Of a DNA stretch of 64,000 nt, positions 36,698 through 44,642 are shown one piece after another. The translations under genes were made by a program, and so were the position numbers. The stretch is from Methylobacterium sp. Leaf99 (lineage in GTDB: Bacteria; Pseudomonadota; Alphaproteobacteria; Rhizobiales; Beijerinckiaceae), in the NCBI RefSeq assembly GCF_001422375.1, contig NZ_LMMU01000001.1, positions 62,223 through 126,222 on the forward strand, given 5' to 3'. Under the pieces are notes generated by a model. It had not been told where the DNA came from. It saw only the letters and a list, made by a program, of their open reading frames with translations, and ran no database searches. Each line of letters starts with the position of its first letter. The first letter of the stretch is position 1.

Positions 36698-38794
36698 ATG
36701 TCGGGTTGTCCGTCGCTCAGGAAGGCACCGCCCGGCTCTTTCGGCCCGATCGAGCCACTGTCCTTCGAACGCATGTTCGATGCGCTTCCGGTCGGGGCGA
36801 TGACCTGCAGTCTCGATACGTTCGTGATCGACTATGCCAATCCGTGCTCGATCGAGCTGTTGCAGTCGATCCGTCAAACCCTCGGCTTCGACCCGAACGA
36901 GATCGTCGGCACGTCCATCGACGTCTTTCATAAGGACCCGCTCCATCAGCGCACCCTGCTGTCGGACCGTGCCCGGCTGCCGCACAAGGCCCGCATCTGC
37001 TTCGGGAAGGAATGGCTCGATCTGCACATTCACCCCCTGCCGGATTCCACGGGGCGGATCAGCCGCGCCCTCCTGGTCTGGGCCATCGCCACCGCGGAGG
37101 TGGCCAAGGAACAGGAAGAGTATCGCCTGCTGCGCATGATCGACGACATGCCGGTCGCGGTGATGACGGTCGACCCCGTAACCTTCAACATCACCTATCT
37201 CAACGAGACTTCGAAGCAGACCCTCGGCGAGATCAAGGATCTCCTGCCCATCAAGCCATCCGAACTACTCGGCGCCTCCATCGACGTGTTCCATCGCCAC
37301 CCGGAACACCAGCGCCGACTGCTGTCCGATCCGGCCAATCTTCCTCACCACGCACGGATCAAGCTCGGTGCCGAGGTCCTGGACCTTCAGGTCTCGGCGG
37401 TGACGGGCACCGACGGAACTTATCTCGGTCCAATGCTGACCTGGTCGGTGATCACCAAGCAGGTCGCGGCCGAAGCACGGATCCAGCAGCTCGCACATTA
37501 CGACACGCTGACAACCCTCGCCAACCGCAATACCTTCCGCGAGCACCTCAAGGCCAGCCTGTCGCGTCCGGATCCCCGACTGGGATTGCTGTTCATCGAT
37601 CTCGACGGTTTCAAGTTCATCAATGACTCGAATGGCCACCTCGTCGGTGACTTGCTTCTCACCCGGGTGGCGGATCGGTTGCGGACACGCTGCGCCCATC
37701 CCGACATCATGGTCGCCCGCCTCGGGGGGGATGAGTTCGCCATCCTGATCACGAACGCGGGCATCACCGAGGCGACCGAGCTTGCCGAAGCGCTGGTCCT
37801 CGAAATCGTCGCCCCCTACCAGATCGAGGCCGAGCGTCGCCTCGAGATCGGTGCTTCCATCGGAGTCGTGGCGGCGCCGGAGCATGGGAGCGACTCGGAA
37901 CTGCTGCTGTCGCGTGCCGACATGGCGCTCTATGCCGCCAAGGCCGCCGGCAAGAAGACGTTCCGGGTCTTCACGCCCGAACTGGAGACGCGGCTGCACG
38001 AGCGCGTGCGCCTCGAGCTCAAGCTGCGCCAAGCGCTCGGCAACAAGGACAGCCTGTTCCTGTTCTACCAGCCGATCATCGACCTCGCGACCGGCCGCGT
38101 CACGGCCCGCGAAGGGCTGATCCGCTGGCACCACCATATCCGGGGGTGGATCCCGCCCGGCGAGTTCATCGGCGTCGCCGAGGATAGCGGGCTGATCGAC
38201 GAACTCGGCATCTGGGTCCTGAACCGCGCCTGTCAGGATGCCGCGTCCTGGGACGACGATGCCCGTGTCGCCGTCAACGTCTCCGCCAAGCAACTCGGAA
38301 AGGGGACGCTTGCGACGAACGTCCTTCATGCGCTGGTCAGCGCCGGGCTCGAGCCGAGCCGTCTGGAGATCGAGATCACCGAGAGCGCCCTGTTGGCCGA
38401 CGAACTCGATTGCCTCGCCGATTTGCGGCGCGTCCGCGACCTCGGGGTGCGCGTGGCGCTGGACGATTTCGGGACCGGATTCTCGTCGCTGGCGCACGTG
38501 CGCTCGTTTCCCTTCGACAAGATCAAGATCGACGGATCGTTCGTGCAGGACGCCGTGCGGCGCGCGGATTGCGCGGCCATCGTCGGCGTCGTGGCCGATC
38601 TCGGCAGGCGCCTCGGGGTGACGACGGTGGCGGAGGGCGTCGAAACGCAGGCGCATCTCGATCTGGTCAAGGCCGAAGGGTGCACGGAGGTCCAGGGTTA
38701 CCTCCTCGGCCGCCCGGTCCCGTCGGCCCGCGACGTTCCGATCATCGACGAACTCAATCGTGCCGCCGCATCCCGCAGGGTGATGGCCGCCTGA
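36698..38794 (+). CDS. PAS-PAS-GGDEF-EAL cyclic-di-GMP signalling protein
   Basis: A 698-residue cytosolic protein with two related PAS modules (about 20-125 and 145-260; both carry an IDVFH(K/R)xPxHQRxLLSD repeat), a GGDEF domain (about 270-430) with intact RLGGDEFAIL, and an EAL domain (about 445-690). In the EAL domain the metal-binding residues VNVSAKQL, EITES, DDFGTGFSSL, KIDGSFV and VAEGVET are present, but the signature is EGLIRW instead of EALxRW. It may make and/or degrade c-di-GMP in response to a PAS-bound ligand. No membrane segment is seen. A GGAAG ribosome site precedes the ATG. Confidence 0.92.
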   Translation: MSGCPSLRKAPPGSFGPIEPLSFERMFDALPVGAMTCSLDTFVIDYANPCSIELLQSIRQTLGFDPNEIVGTSIDVFHKDPLHQRTLLSDRARLPHKARICFGKEWLDLHIHPLPDSTGRISRALLVWAIATAEVAKEQEEYRLLRMIDDMPVAVMTVDPVTFNITYLNETSKQTLGEIKDLLPIKPSELLGASIDVFHRHPEHQRRLLSDPANLPHHARIKLGAEVLDLQVSAVTGTDGTYLGPMLTWSVITKQVAAEARIQQLAHYDTLTTLANRNTFREHLKASLSRPDPRLGLLFIDLDGFKFINDSNGHLVGDLLLTRVADRLRTRCAHPDIMVARLGGDEFAILITNAGITEATELAEALVLEIVAPYQIEAERRLEIGASIGVVAAPEHGSDSELLLSRADMALYAAKAAGKKTFRVFTPELETRLHERVRLELKLRQALGNKDSLFLFYQPIIDLATGRVTAREGLIRWHHHIRGWIPPGEFIGVAEDSGLIDELGIWVLNRACQDAASWDDDARVAVNVSAKQLGKGTLATNVLHALVSAGLEPSRLEIEITESALLADELDCLADLRRVRDLGVRVALDDFGTGFSSLAHVRSFPFDKIKIDGSFVQDAVRRADCAAIVGVVADLGRRLGVTTVAEGVETQAHLDLVKAEGCTEVQGYLLGRPVPSARDVPIIDELNRAAASRRVMAA

Positions 38795-38840
38795 TCGACC
38801 GCCGGCGCCTCACAACGGGACGGCAGGTGGAGCGGTCGTT

Positions 38841-40154
38841 CTACCCTTCATCCTGCCGCCGCCGGCGCAACGCCTCCCAGTGGGCAAGGCGGTCGGCGTA
38901 GCGCTGCTCCATGCCCCGGTCGGTCGGAGAGTAGAAATGCTGCCGGCCGAGCTTTTCCGGCCAATAGTCCTGGCCCGAGAACGCATCCGGCTCGTCGTGG
39001 TCGTAGCGGTAGCCCTCGCCGTAGCCGATCTTGCGCATGAGCTTGGTGGAGCCGTTGAGGATCGTGCGCGGCGGCGGCAGGGAGCCGTGCTCCTTGGCGA
39101 TGCGGGTCGCGGCCTTGTAGGCGCTGTAGACGGCGTTCGATTTCGGTGCGCAGGCGAGATAGACCGTGACCTGGGCGAGCGCGAGTTCGCCCTCCGGCGA
39201 ACCGAGGAAATCGAAGGCGTCCTTGGCGGCGGTGGCGACCACCAGGGCCTGCGGGTCGGCGAGGCCGATATCCTCCACCGCCATGCGCACGAGGCGGCGG
39301 GCGATGAACAGCCGGTCCTCGCCCCCGTCGAGCATCCGGCAGAGGTAGTACAGGGCCGCGTCCGGGTCGGAGCCGCGCACGGTCTTGTGCAGCGCGCTGA
39401 TGAGATTGTAGTGGCCCTCCTGGGACTTGTCGTAGATCGGCGCCCGGCGCTGGATGATCCTTTGCAGGTCCTCGGCATCGAAGACTTCGCCGGCTTTCGC
39501 CGAGCGCCAGACCTCCTCCGCCAGGGTCAGGGAAGCGCGTCCGTCGCCATCCGCCATGCGGACGAGGACGCCGCGCGCCTCCTCGTCGAGGGGCAGGGGC
39601 CGCCCGGTCAGGGCCTCCGCGCGAACCATCAGCTTGGCGATGGCCGCGTCGTCGAGGGCCCGGAACAGCAGGACGCGGGCGCGCGACAGGAGCGCGGCAT
39701 TGAGCTCGAAGGACGGGTTTTCCGTGGTGGCGCCGACCAGCGTCACGGTACCGTCCTCCATCACCGGGAGGAAAGCGTCGAGCTGCGAGCGGTTGAAGCG
39801 GTGGATCTCGTCCACGAACAGCAGGGTCCCCTGCCCCAGGGTCCGGCGCTGGCGGGCGGCCTCGAACACCTTCTTCAGGTCGGCGATGCCGGAGAAGATC
39901 GCCGAGATCTGCTCGAAATGCAGATCGGTCTCGTGGGCCAGAAGCCGCGCGACGGTGGTCTTGCCGGTCCCGGGCGGCCCCCAGAAGACGAGGGAGCCGA
40001 AGGATTTTCCGGCGAGCAACCGGGTCAGCGCTCCGTCCGGCCCGGTGAGGTGCTCCTGCCCCACCACCTCGGCCAGGGTCTGGGGCCGGAGCCGGTCTGC
40101 GAGGGGGCGCGGCGCGGCGTTCTGGAGGCCGGCGGAGGCGAAGAGGTCGGACAT
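38841..40154 (-). CDS. rarA: replication-associated recombination protein RarA (MgsA)
   Basis: A 437-residue AAA+ ATPase that acts at stalled replication forks. It has LADRLRPQTLAEVVGQEHL, Walker A GPPGTGKTT, Walker B LLFVDEIHRFN, the sensor segment GATTENPSFELNAAL and arginine-finger LLSRARVLLF, followed by the C-terminal tetramerisation region with KSQEGHYNLISALHKTVRGS, a RarA signature. Start MSDLFASAGLQ is chosen from the common N terminus. It lies 80 bp downstream of the HtrA gene, same strand. Confidence 0.95.
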   Translation of the reverse strand: MSDLFASAGLQNAAPRPLADRLRPQTLAEVVGQEHLTGPDGALTRLLAGKSFGSLVFWGPPGTGKTTVARLLAHETDLHFEQISAIFSGIADLKKVFEAARQRRTLGQGTLLFVDEIHRFNRSQLDAFLPVMEDGTVTLVGATTENPSFELNAALLSRARVLLFRALDDAAIAKLMVRAEALTGRPLPLDEEARGVLVRMADGDGRASLTLAEEVWRSAKAGEVFDAEDLQRIIQRRAPIYDKSQEGHYNLISALHKTVRGSDPDAALYYLCRMLDGGEDRLFIARRLVRMAVEDIGLADPQALVVATAAKDAFDFLGSPEGELALAQVTVYLACAPKSNAVYSAYKAATRIAKEHGSLPPPRTILNGSTKLMRKIGYGEGYRYDHDEPDAFSGQDYWPEKLGRQHFYSPTDRGMEQRYADRLAHWEALRRRRQDEG

Positions 40155-40234
40155 GGACGCATCAAGACGCGGGGCACGCGGCTTCGCAACCCGGAACCGC
40201 GCGCGAACCCCGAACCGGGGATTCGCGCCGACCC

Positions 40235-41725
40235 TTATCCCCCGAACACCGAGGTCAGCACCTCGCCGCCGCGGTTGATGGAGACCTCCCACATGTTGAG
40301 GCTGTTGCGGGTGATCCGCTCCAGATCCTTTGTGCTGGAGATCGGTGCGCCGTTGATGGCGACGATGATGTCGCCCTTCTGCAGGCCGGCCCGGGCCGCG
40401 ATGGAATTCTCGTCGACGCCCGCCACCGCCACGCCCTCGGCGGGGAGATCGAGCTGGATCTCCTCGGCCACGGCCGGCGAAGTGTTGACCAGGGTGGCGC
40501 CCATGAACGGCGAGCGGGTGCGGACTTTGAGGGTGTCGCGCGGGCGCGTCTCCGGCGCGGGGTTGAGCTTCACCGCCACGGTGGTGCGGCTGGTGCCGCG
40601 CAGGATGCCGAACTTGGTGGTGCCGGTGAGCCCCTTCAGGGCGAAGCGGTAGCCGAAGGCCTCCGGATCGTCGACGGTCTTGCCGTCGACGGTGAGGATG
40701 AGGTCGCCGCGCTTCAGCCCGGCCTCCTCGGCGGGGCTCTTGGGCTGCAGGCTCGCCACGAGGACGCCGGTGGGGTGGTCGAGGCCCATGCTCTCGGCGA
40801 TGTCCGGCGTCACGCTCTGGACCCGGGCGCCGAGCCAGGGCCGGCGCACGGAGGTCGCACCGCCCTTGGCGGTCTCCACCACGGCGCGGACCATGCTGGC
40901 CGGAATCGCGAAGCCGATGCCGTGGCTGCCGCCCGACTGCGAGTAGATGGCGGTGTTGATCCCGACGAGGTGCCCCTTGAGGTCGACGAGCGCCCCGCCC
41001 GAATTGCCCGGATTGATCGCCGCGTCGGTCTGGATGAAGAACTGGTAGTCCGAGGAGCCGACCTGGGTGCGGGCCAGGGCCGAGACGATGCCCTGCGTCA
41101 CCGTCTGGCCGACGCCGAACGGATTGCCGATGGCCATGACGAAGTCGCCGACTTCCAGGGCTTCGGAATCGCCGAACGGCATCGCCACGAGGCCCCCCGT
41201 CGGGCTCTTGATCTTGACCACGGCCAAGTCGGTTCGGGGATCGCGCAACACGATGGTCGCCTCGAACTCACGCCGGTCGGCCAGCGCGATGCGGACCTCG
41301 TTCATGTTCTCGATGACGTGGTTGTTGGTGATGACGAGGCCGGATTCGTCGAGGATCACGCCCGAACCGAGGGATTTCTGCGCCCGTTCGCCCGGTGCGC
41401 CGCCTCGGCCGCGACCGCTGCCGTTCTCACCGAAGAAACGGCGCATGAACTCGTCCATGGCGCTGCGGCTCGCTCCCCGCGTCTCGACGTGGGAGGCGTA
41501 GACGTTGACCACGGAGGGGGCCGCCCGCTTCACCACGGGGGCGAAGGAAAGCTGCACCTGACCCTTGGCCTGCGGCACCGTCTTTTCGGCGATGTCCGGC
41601 GCCTTGTCGGGGGTGGCCTTGTCCGAGGCGGCTTTGTCCGGCGTCTGCGCCATCTGCGCGACGGCCGGCCCGGCGGCGAGCCAGGCCACCGCGAGGGGAA
41701 CGATCATCAGGGGCGAGCGCGGCAT
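40235..41725 (-). CDS. degP: DegP/HtrA-type periplasmic serine protease
   Basis: A 496-residue periplasmic protease/chaperone. Signal peptide 1-24 (MIVPLAVAWLAAGPAVAQ), a linker containing repeated TPDK/SDK units, then the trypsin-like domain with His136 (ITNNHVIE), Asp166 (RTDLAVV) and Ser242 (NPGNSGGALVD), and two PDZ domains (about 300-385 and 400-490). It degrades or refolds misfolded envelope proteins. A glycine/arginine-rich loop near 100-112 is the LA loop. A perfect 15-pair inverted repeat lies 24 bp upstream of its start. Confidence 0.93.
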   Translation of the reverse strand: MPRSPLMIVPLAVAWLAAGPAVAQMAQTPDKAASDKATPDKAPDIAEKTVPQAKGQVQLSFAPVVKRAAPSVVNVYASHVETRGASRSAMDEFMRRFFGENGSGRGRGGAPGERAQKSLGSGVILDESGLVITNNHVIENMNEVRIALADRREFEATIVLRDPRTDLAVVKIKSPTGGLVAMPFGDSEALEVGDFVMAIGNPFGVGQTVTQGIVSALARTQVGSSDYQFFIQTDAAINPGNSGGALVDLKGHLVGINTAIYSQSGGSHGIGFAIPASMVRAVVETAKGGATSVRRPWLGARVQSVTPDIAESMGLDHPTGVLVASLQPKSPAEEAGLKRGDLILTVDGKTVDDPEAFGYRFALKGLTGTTKFGILRGTSRTTVAVKLNPAPETRPRDTLKVRTRSPFMGATLVNTSPAVAEEIQLDLPAEGVAVAGVDENSIAARAGLQKGDIIVAINGAPISSTKDLERITRNSLNMWEVSINRGGEVLTSVFGG

Positions 41726-41748
41726 CGAGGACTCCCGAAAGTGCGAAC

Positions 41749-41788
41749 CGCATTGCCCCCACCGGCAGAGGGTGGTGGGGGCAATGCG
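41749..41788. terminator. perfect 15-pair inverted repeat with GCAGAGGG loop
   Basis: CGCATTGCCCCCACC and its exact complement enclose the ten-base loop GGCAGAGGGT. It lies 49 nt past the stop of the phasin-like gene and just before degP, so it can end the former or fold in the leader of the latter. It shares the GCAGAGGG loop with hairpins at 1698 and 51351. Confidence 0.7.
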
Positions 41789-41837
41789 GGGATATCGGGT
41801 TATCTAGACGCCCATGGGGTTCCGCGCGAGGGCCGTG

Positions 41838-42656
41838 TCAGGCCCGGCCCATCCCCGCAGCCAGGCGCCCGGCGCGGCGGGCCAGCACGTTGAAGCAGGT
41901 CAGCGACGCGTCGGCCGCCCGCTGCATCTCGTCGACCTGGATGCGGATGGCGTCGGCCGGCGTCCTGGCGCCCGACAGGCTCTGCCAATGCGCCATGGCG
42001 GCGCTGCCTTCGTTGCGCAGGAACGCGAGGATCGTGGCGTTCACCTCGGTGATCTCGCCGATCACATCGAAGGACGCCGTGGTCGGACGCAGGATCGCGT
42101 CCGGGGTCACGGCGACGGGCAGGGCGACGGGGGCCGGAATGGTCTCGACCGCCGCGACGGCGACCGCCTCGGGAATCGTCCCGGCCGCCGGAACGGCTTC
42201 GGGCTCGGGCGTGACGTCCGGGATCGCGATCGCGTCCGGCGTGGCTTCCAGGGCTTCGGGCGGCTGCATCACGGCTGCCGGCTCGGCCTCATCGGTGATG
42301 GCTTCCACGGTCTCGGCCGCTTCGACCGGCTCATACACGGCAGAGTCCTGCACGGGGGCGTCCTGGGCCGTGAAGTCCTGCGGAGGCAAGTCCTGCGGAG
42401 ACAAATCCTGCGGAGGCAAGTCCTCGGTGGCGTGCTGCCCTGTGCCGGCCTCGAGGGCGTCGGCGGACACCGTCTCCAGAAGGGCATCGTGAACCGACGC
42501 CGTGTGGACCTCCGTCTCCAGGGCCGGCACGTCATTCTCCGGCTCGGAGACGTTCTCAGGAGGGCGGGACTCGGTGGCCATCTCAGCCCTCTCCGGATTG
42601 CGCCGCACCGCGCTCGATCGCGCGGGCGGCCCCTTACGCCGTTTCACCATGGCCAT
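41838..42656 (-). CDS. phasin-domain protein with long acidic repeat region
   Basis: A 272-residue protein. The C-terminal 70 residues (about 203-270, TEVNATILAFLRNEGSAAMA, HWQSLSGARTPADAIRIQ and FNVLARRAGRL) match the Phasin_2 pattern that coats polyhydroxyalkanoate granules. Before it lies an acidic region rich in Glu, Pro, Ala and Val, containing repeated PPQDL/SPQDL/PPQDF units encoded by 15-bp tandem repeats. The start is in a basic segment (MAMVKRRKGPPARSS). The next gene upstream is a second phasin. Confidence 0.8.
   Translation of the reverse strand: MAMVKRRKGPPARSSAVRRNPERAEMATESRPPENVSEPENDVPALETEVHTASVHDALLETVSADALEAGTGQHATEDLPPQDLSPQDLPPQDFTAQDAPVQDSAVYEPVEAAETVEAITDEAEPAAVMQPPEALEATPDAIAIPDVTPEPEAVPAAGTIPEAVAVAAVETIPAPVALPVAVTPDAILRPTTASFDVIGEITEVNATILAFLRNEGSAAMAHWQSLSGARTPADAIRIQVDEMQRAADASLTCFNVLARRAGRLAAGMGRA
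42361..42420. repeat. four 15-bp tandem repeats inside phasin-like gene
   Basis: Three close copies of TCCTGCGGAGGCAAG (42376-42420, one with two changes) and one degenerate copy (42361-42375). They keep the reading frame and encode PQD-type pentapeptides. Confidence 0.9.
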
Positions 42657-42790
42657 CTTCTCCTCGATCCGTTCGGATGCATCCTACCCGAACCGGCGCC
42701 CCCTGCCGAAATCCGGCCTCCGGCCGGTGTCGCGGGGGTGCGCCGAAGGGCGAAGCGATCCGTCCTGGCGGGCGAATCGCCGGGTCGGAC

Positions 42791-43153
42791 TCAGGCCGAC
42801 GGGCGCAGGGTGTTCTGGGCGAGGGCGCCGAGATCCTTGGCCTGGGTCTGCAGGCTGGCGATCTGGCTGCGCACGAACTCGGACTGGAGCTCGAAGGCCT
42901 CGCGCAGGTCGCGGGTGCGGACGAGCTTCTGAGCGAAATCGAAGGTGGCGCTGGCGTTCTCCTGGGCGTGGTCGAAGCTCTTGGCGATGGCCGTCTGCAT
43001 CGAATCCTGCACGGTCTTCGACGAGGTCTGCATCTGCTCGGCGGTCTTCATCGCGGTCCCGATCAGGTTGCCGACGGCGCTGCGGGCCTGATCGACGCTC
43101 TTCTCGGCGAAGGCGCGCATTTCGGTCGGGATCTCGAAGGTCTGGCCGCTCAT
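42791..43153 (-). CDS. phasin family protein
   Basis: A 120-residue, nearly all-helical protein: TEMRAFAEKSVDQARSAVGN, KTAEQMQTSSKTVQDSMQTA and FVRSQIASLQTQAKDLGALAQ. This is the phasin pattern of granule-associated proteins that control size and number of polyhydroxybutyrate granules. A PhaR-like dyad lies 55-71 bp upstream of the start, consistent with repression that is relieved when PhaR binds to polymer. Same strand as the second phasin-like gene, 134 bp apart. Confidence 0.9.
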   Translation of the reverse strand: MSGQTFEIPTEMRAFAEKSVDQARSAVGNLIGTAMKTAEQMQTSSKTVQDSMQTAIAKSFDHAQENASATFDFAQKLVRTRDLREAFELQSEFVRSQIASLQTQAKDLGALAQNTLRPSA

Positions 43154-43207
43154 GATGTATCTCTCTATCTGAGGGAGCGCTACGAATCGTCGCGCCGCGA
43201 GAGCTTT

Positions 43208-43224
43208 ATGTTGCGGTGCAACAT
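43208..43224. promoter_or_regulatory. PhaR-like dyad upstream of phasin gene
   Basis: ATGTTGC-ggt-GCAACAT, a perfect dyad containing TTGC-N3-GCAA. PhaR regulators of polyhydroxyalkanoate genes are known to bind TGC-rich dyads such as CTGC-N3-GCAG in alphaproteobacteria; assignment to PhaR is inference. Confidence 0.55.
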
Positions 43225-43294
43225 GAACGTCAAGCCTGGGGAAGAAAGAAAATTCCGGTCCGGCGGGGCATTCCGCATCGATCCTCCGTCGCCC

Positions 43295-44527
43295 TCAAGC
43301 CGCCCGGTTCCGGCCGGTCCGACCCGCGAGGATGCGTGCGTAGACCGCCCCGAGGGCGGTGGCGTGGGCGGCGAGGGTCATCGGCGCCGCCCAGTATCGG
43401 GCGCTCGCGGCCTGGCCGAGGGCGCGCAGGCTCGAATCGTCGAAGAGACGGCGCATGGCCCCCGCCAAGGCCTCGACGTTCGGCTCCACGACGAACCCGT
43501 TCACGCCATCGACGAGCTTTTCGCCGGCACCCGCCCGGGTCGAGGTGATGACCGGCACGCCATGCGCCAGGGCCTCGTAGACCGTGAGCGGACCGGTCTC
43601 GTACCAGCGCGACGGGGCGATGAGGGCGCGGGCCCGGGTGCGGATCGACTCCCAGACCATTTCGGGACTTTGCCAGCCCAGGATCTCGACGTTGGGATAG
43701 GCGCGCAGTTCCGCCTCCAAGGGACCGGCGCCGATGAACAGGGCCGGCAGGCCGGCGCGGGCGGCGGCGGCCGCGACGAGGTCGGCGCCCTTCTCCCGGG
43801 TGAGCCGGCCGACAAACGCCACGGAATCGGCGCGCGCCGGATCGCCGGGCTCGGCGCGCGCCGCACGCACGGGGTTGTCGACCCGGTGATGGGTGAGGTC
43901 GAGGTGGCCCAGCAGGTCTCCCATCCGCGCGACGCTGGCGTCGCAGACGTGGATCACGTCGAGGGGGTGGCGACGCAGGGTCGTGCGCAGGACCGCGTTG
44001 CGCCCGACCCGGACGAGCTTGTGCAGGCGGCTCTTCCCATCGCAGGGCGCGGCGAGACAACTCGGCGACAGGGGCGTGAGGGTGCAGGGCGCCTCTGTGT
44101 CGAAGCGGTAGTAGACCCCGTTCGGGCAGGCCATGAAGTAGTCGTGCAGGGTCACGACCACGGGCAGGTCACGGGAAAACAGGGCGGGGAACACGCTCGG
44201 CGACAGGCTGCGCGTCCATTGGTGGATGTGGACGAGGTCCGGCCGTGCCGGCAGGCCGTCGAGGGCTGCGCCGAGGCGGGCGGCGGACGGCCCGTCCCAG
44301 ACGCCCGAGATCGCGGCACGGTGCGCCGGCCGGTTCCAGATATCGGCGTTGTGAAGGCCGATCCGGGCGATGCCCGGATGATCGAGTAGGGGGTCGGTTG
44401 GCCCGTCGATGGCCTGGATGTAGGTGACGGCATGTCCGGCCTCGGCGAGGCCACGGGCGGATTCCACCGCCACCTTCTCGGCCCCTCCGCTCGCCACGGC
44501 GAATTCGGCGAGGATGACGATGTTCAT
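43295..44527 (-). CDS. glycosyltransferase family 4-type protein
   Basis: A 410-residue GT-B fold glycosyltransferase. The acceptor half begins MNIVILAEFAVASGGAEKVA and contains LVHIHQWTRSLSPSVFPAL and LHDYFMACPNGVYYRFDTEA; the donor half has VAFVGRLTREKGADLVAAAA and RWYETGPLTVYEALAHGVPVI with an E-x7-E nucleotide-sugar motif. A cysteine cluster (ACPNG ... SCLAAPCDGKSR) sits mid-protein. It is divergent from a related glycosyltransferase 115 bp away. Product unknown, probably a surface polysaccharide. Confidence 0.88.
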   Translation of the reverse strand: MNIVILAEFAVASGGAEKVAVESARGLAEAGHAVTYIQAIDGPTDPLLDHPGIARIGLHNADIWNRPAHRAAISGVWDGPSAARLGAALDGLPARPDLVHIHQWTRSLSPSVFPALFSRDLPVVVTLHDYFMACPNGVYYRFDTEAPCTLTPLSPSCLAAPCDGKSRLHKLVRVGRNAVLRTTLRRHPLDVIHVCDASVARMGDLLGHLDLTHHRVDNPVRAARAEPGDPARADSVAFVGRLTREKGADLVAAAAARAGLPALFIGAGPLEAELRAYPNVEILGWQSPEMVWESIRTRARALIAPSRWYETGPLTVYEALAHGVPVITSTRAGAGEKLVDGVNGFVVEPNVEALAGAMRRLFDDSSLRALGQAASARYWAAPMTLAAHATALGAVYARILAGRTGRNRAA

Positions 44528-44642
44528 GCCGGTCCCCCGCGCCACCTCCCGAGCGGAGATCCGAAGCGGGATCAGTTTACCGGCGATCAACGCACGAGCG
44601 GTAAACGTGGACTGCTCATCGCCCTCGACGAAAGCGCCCGCC

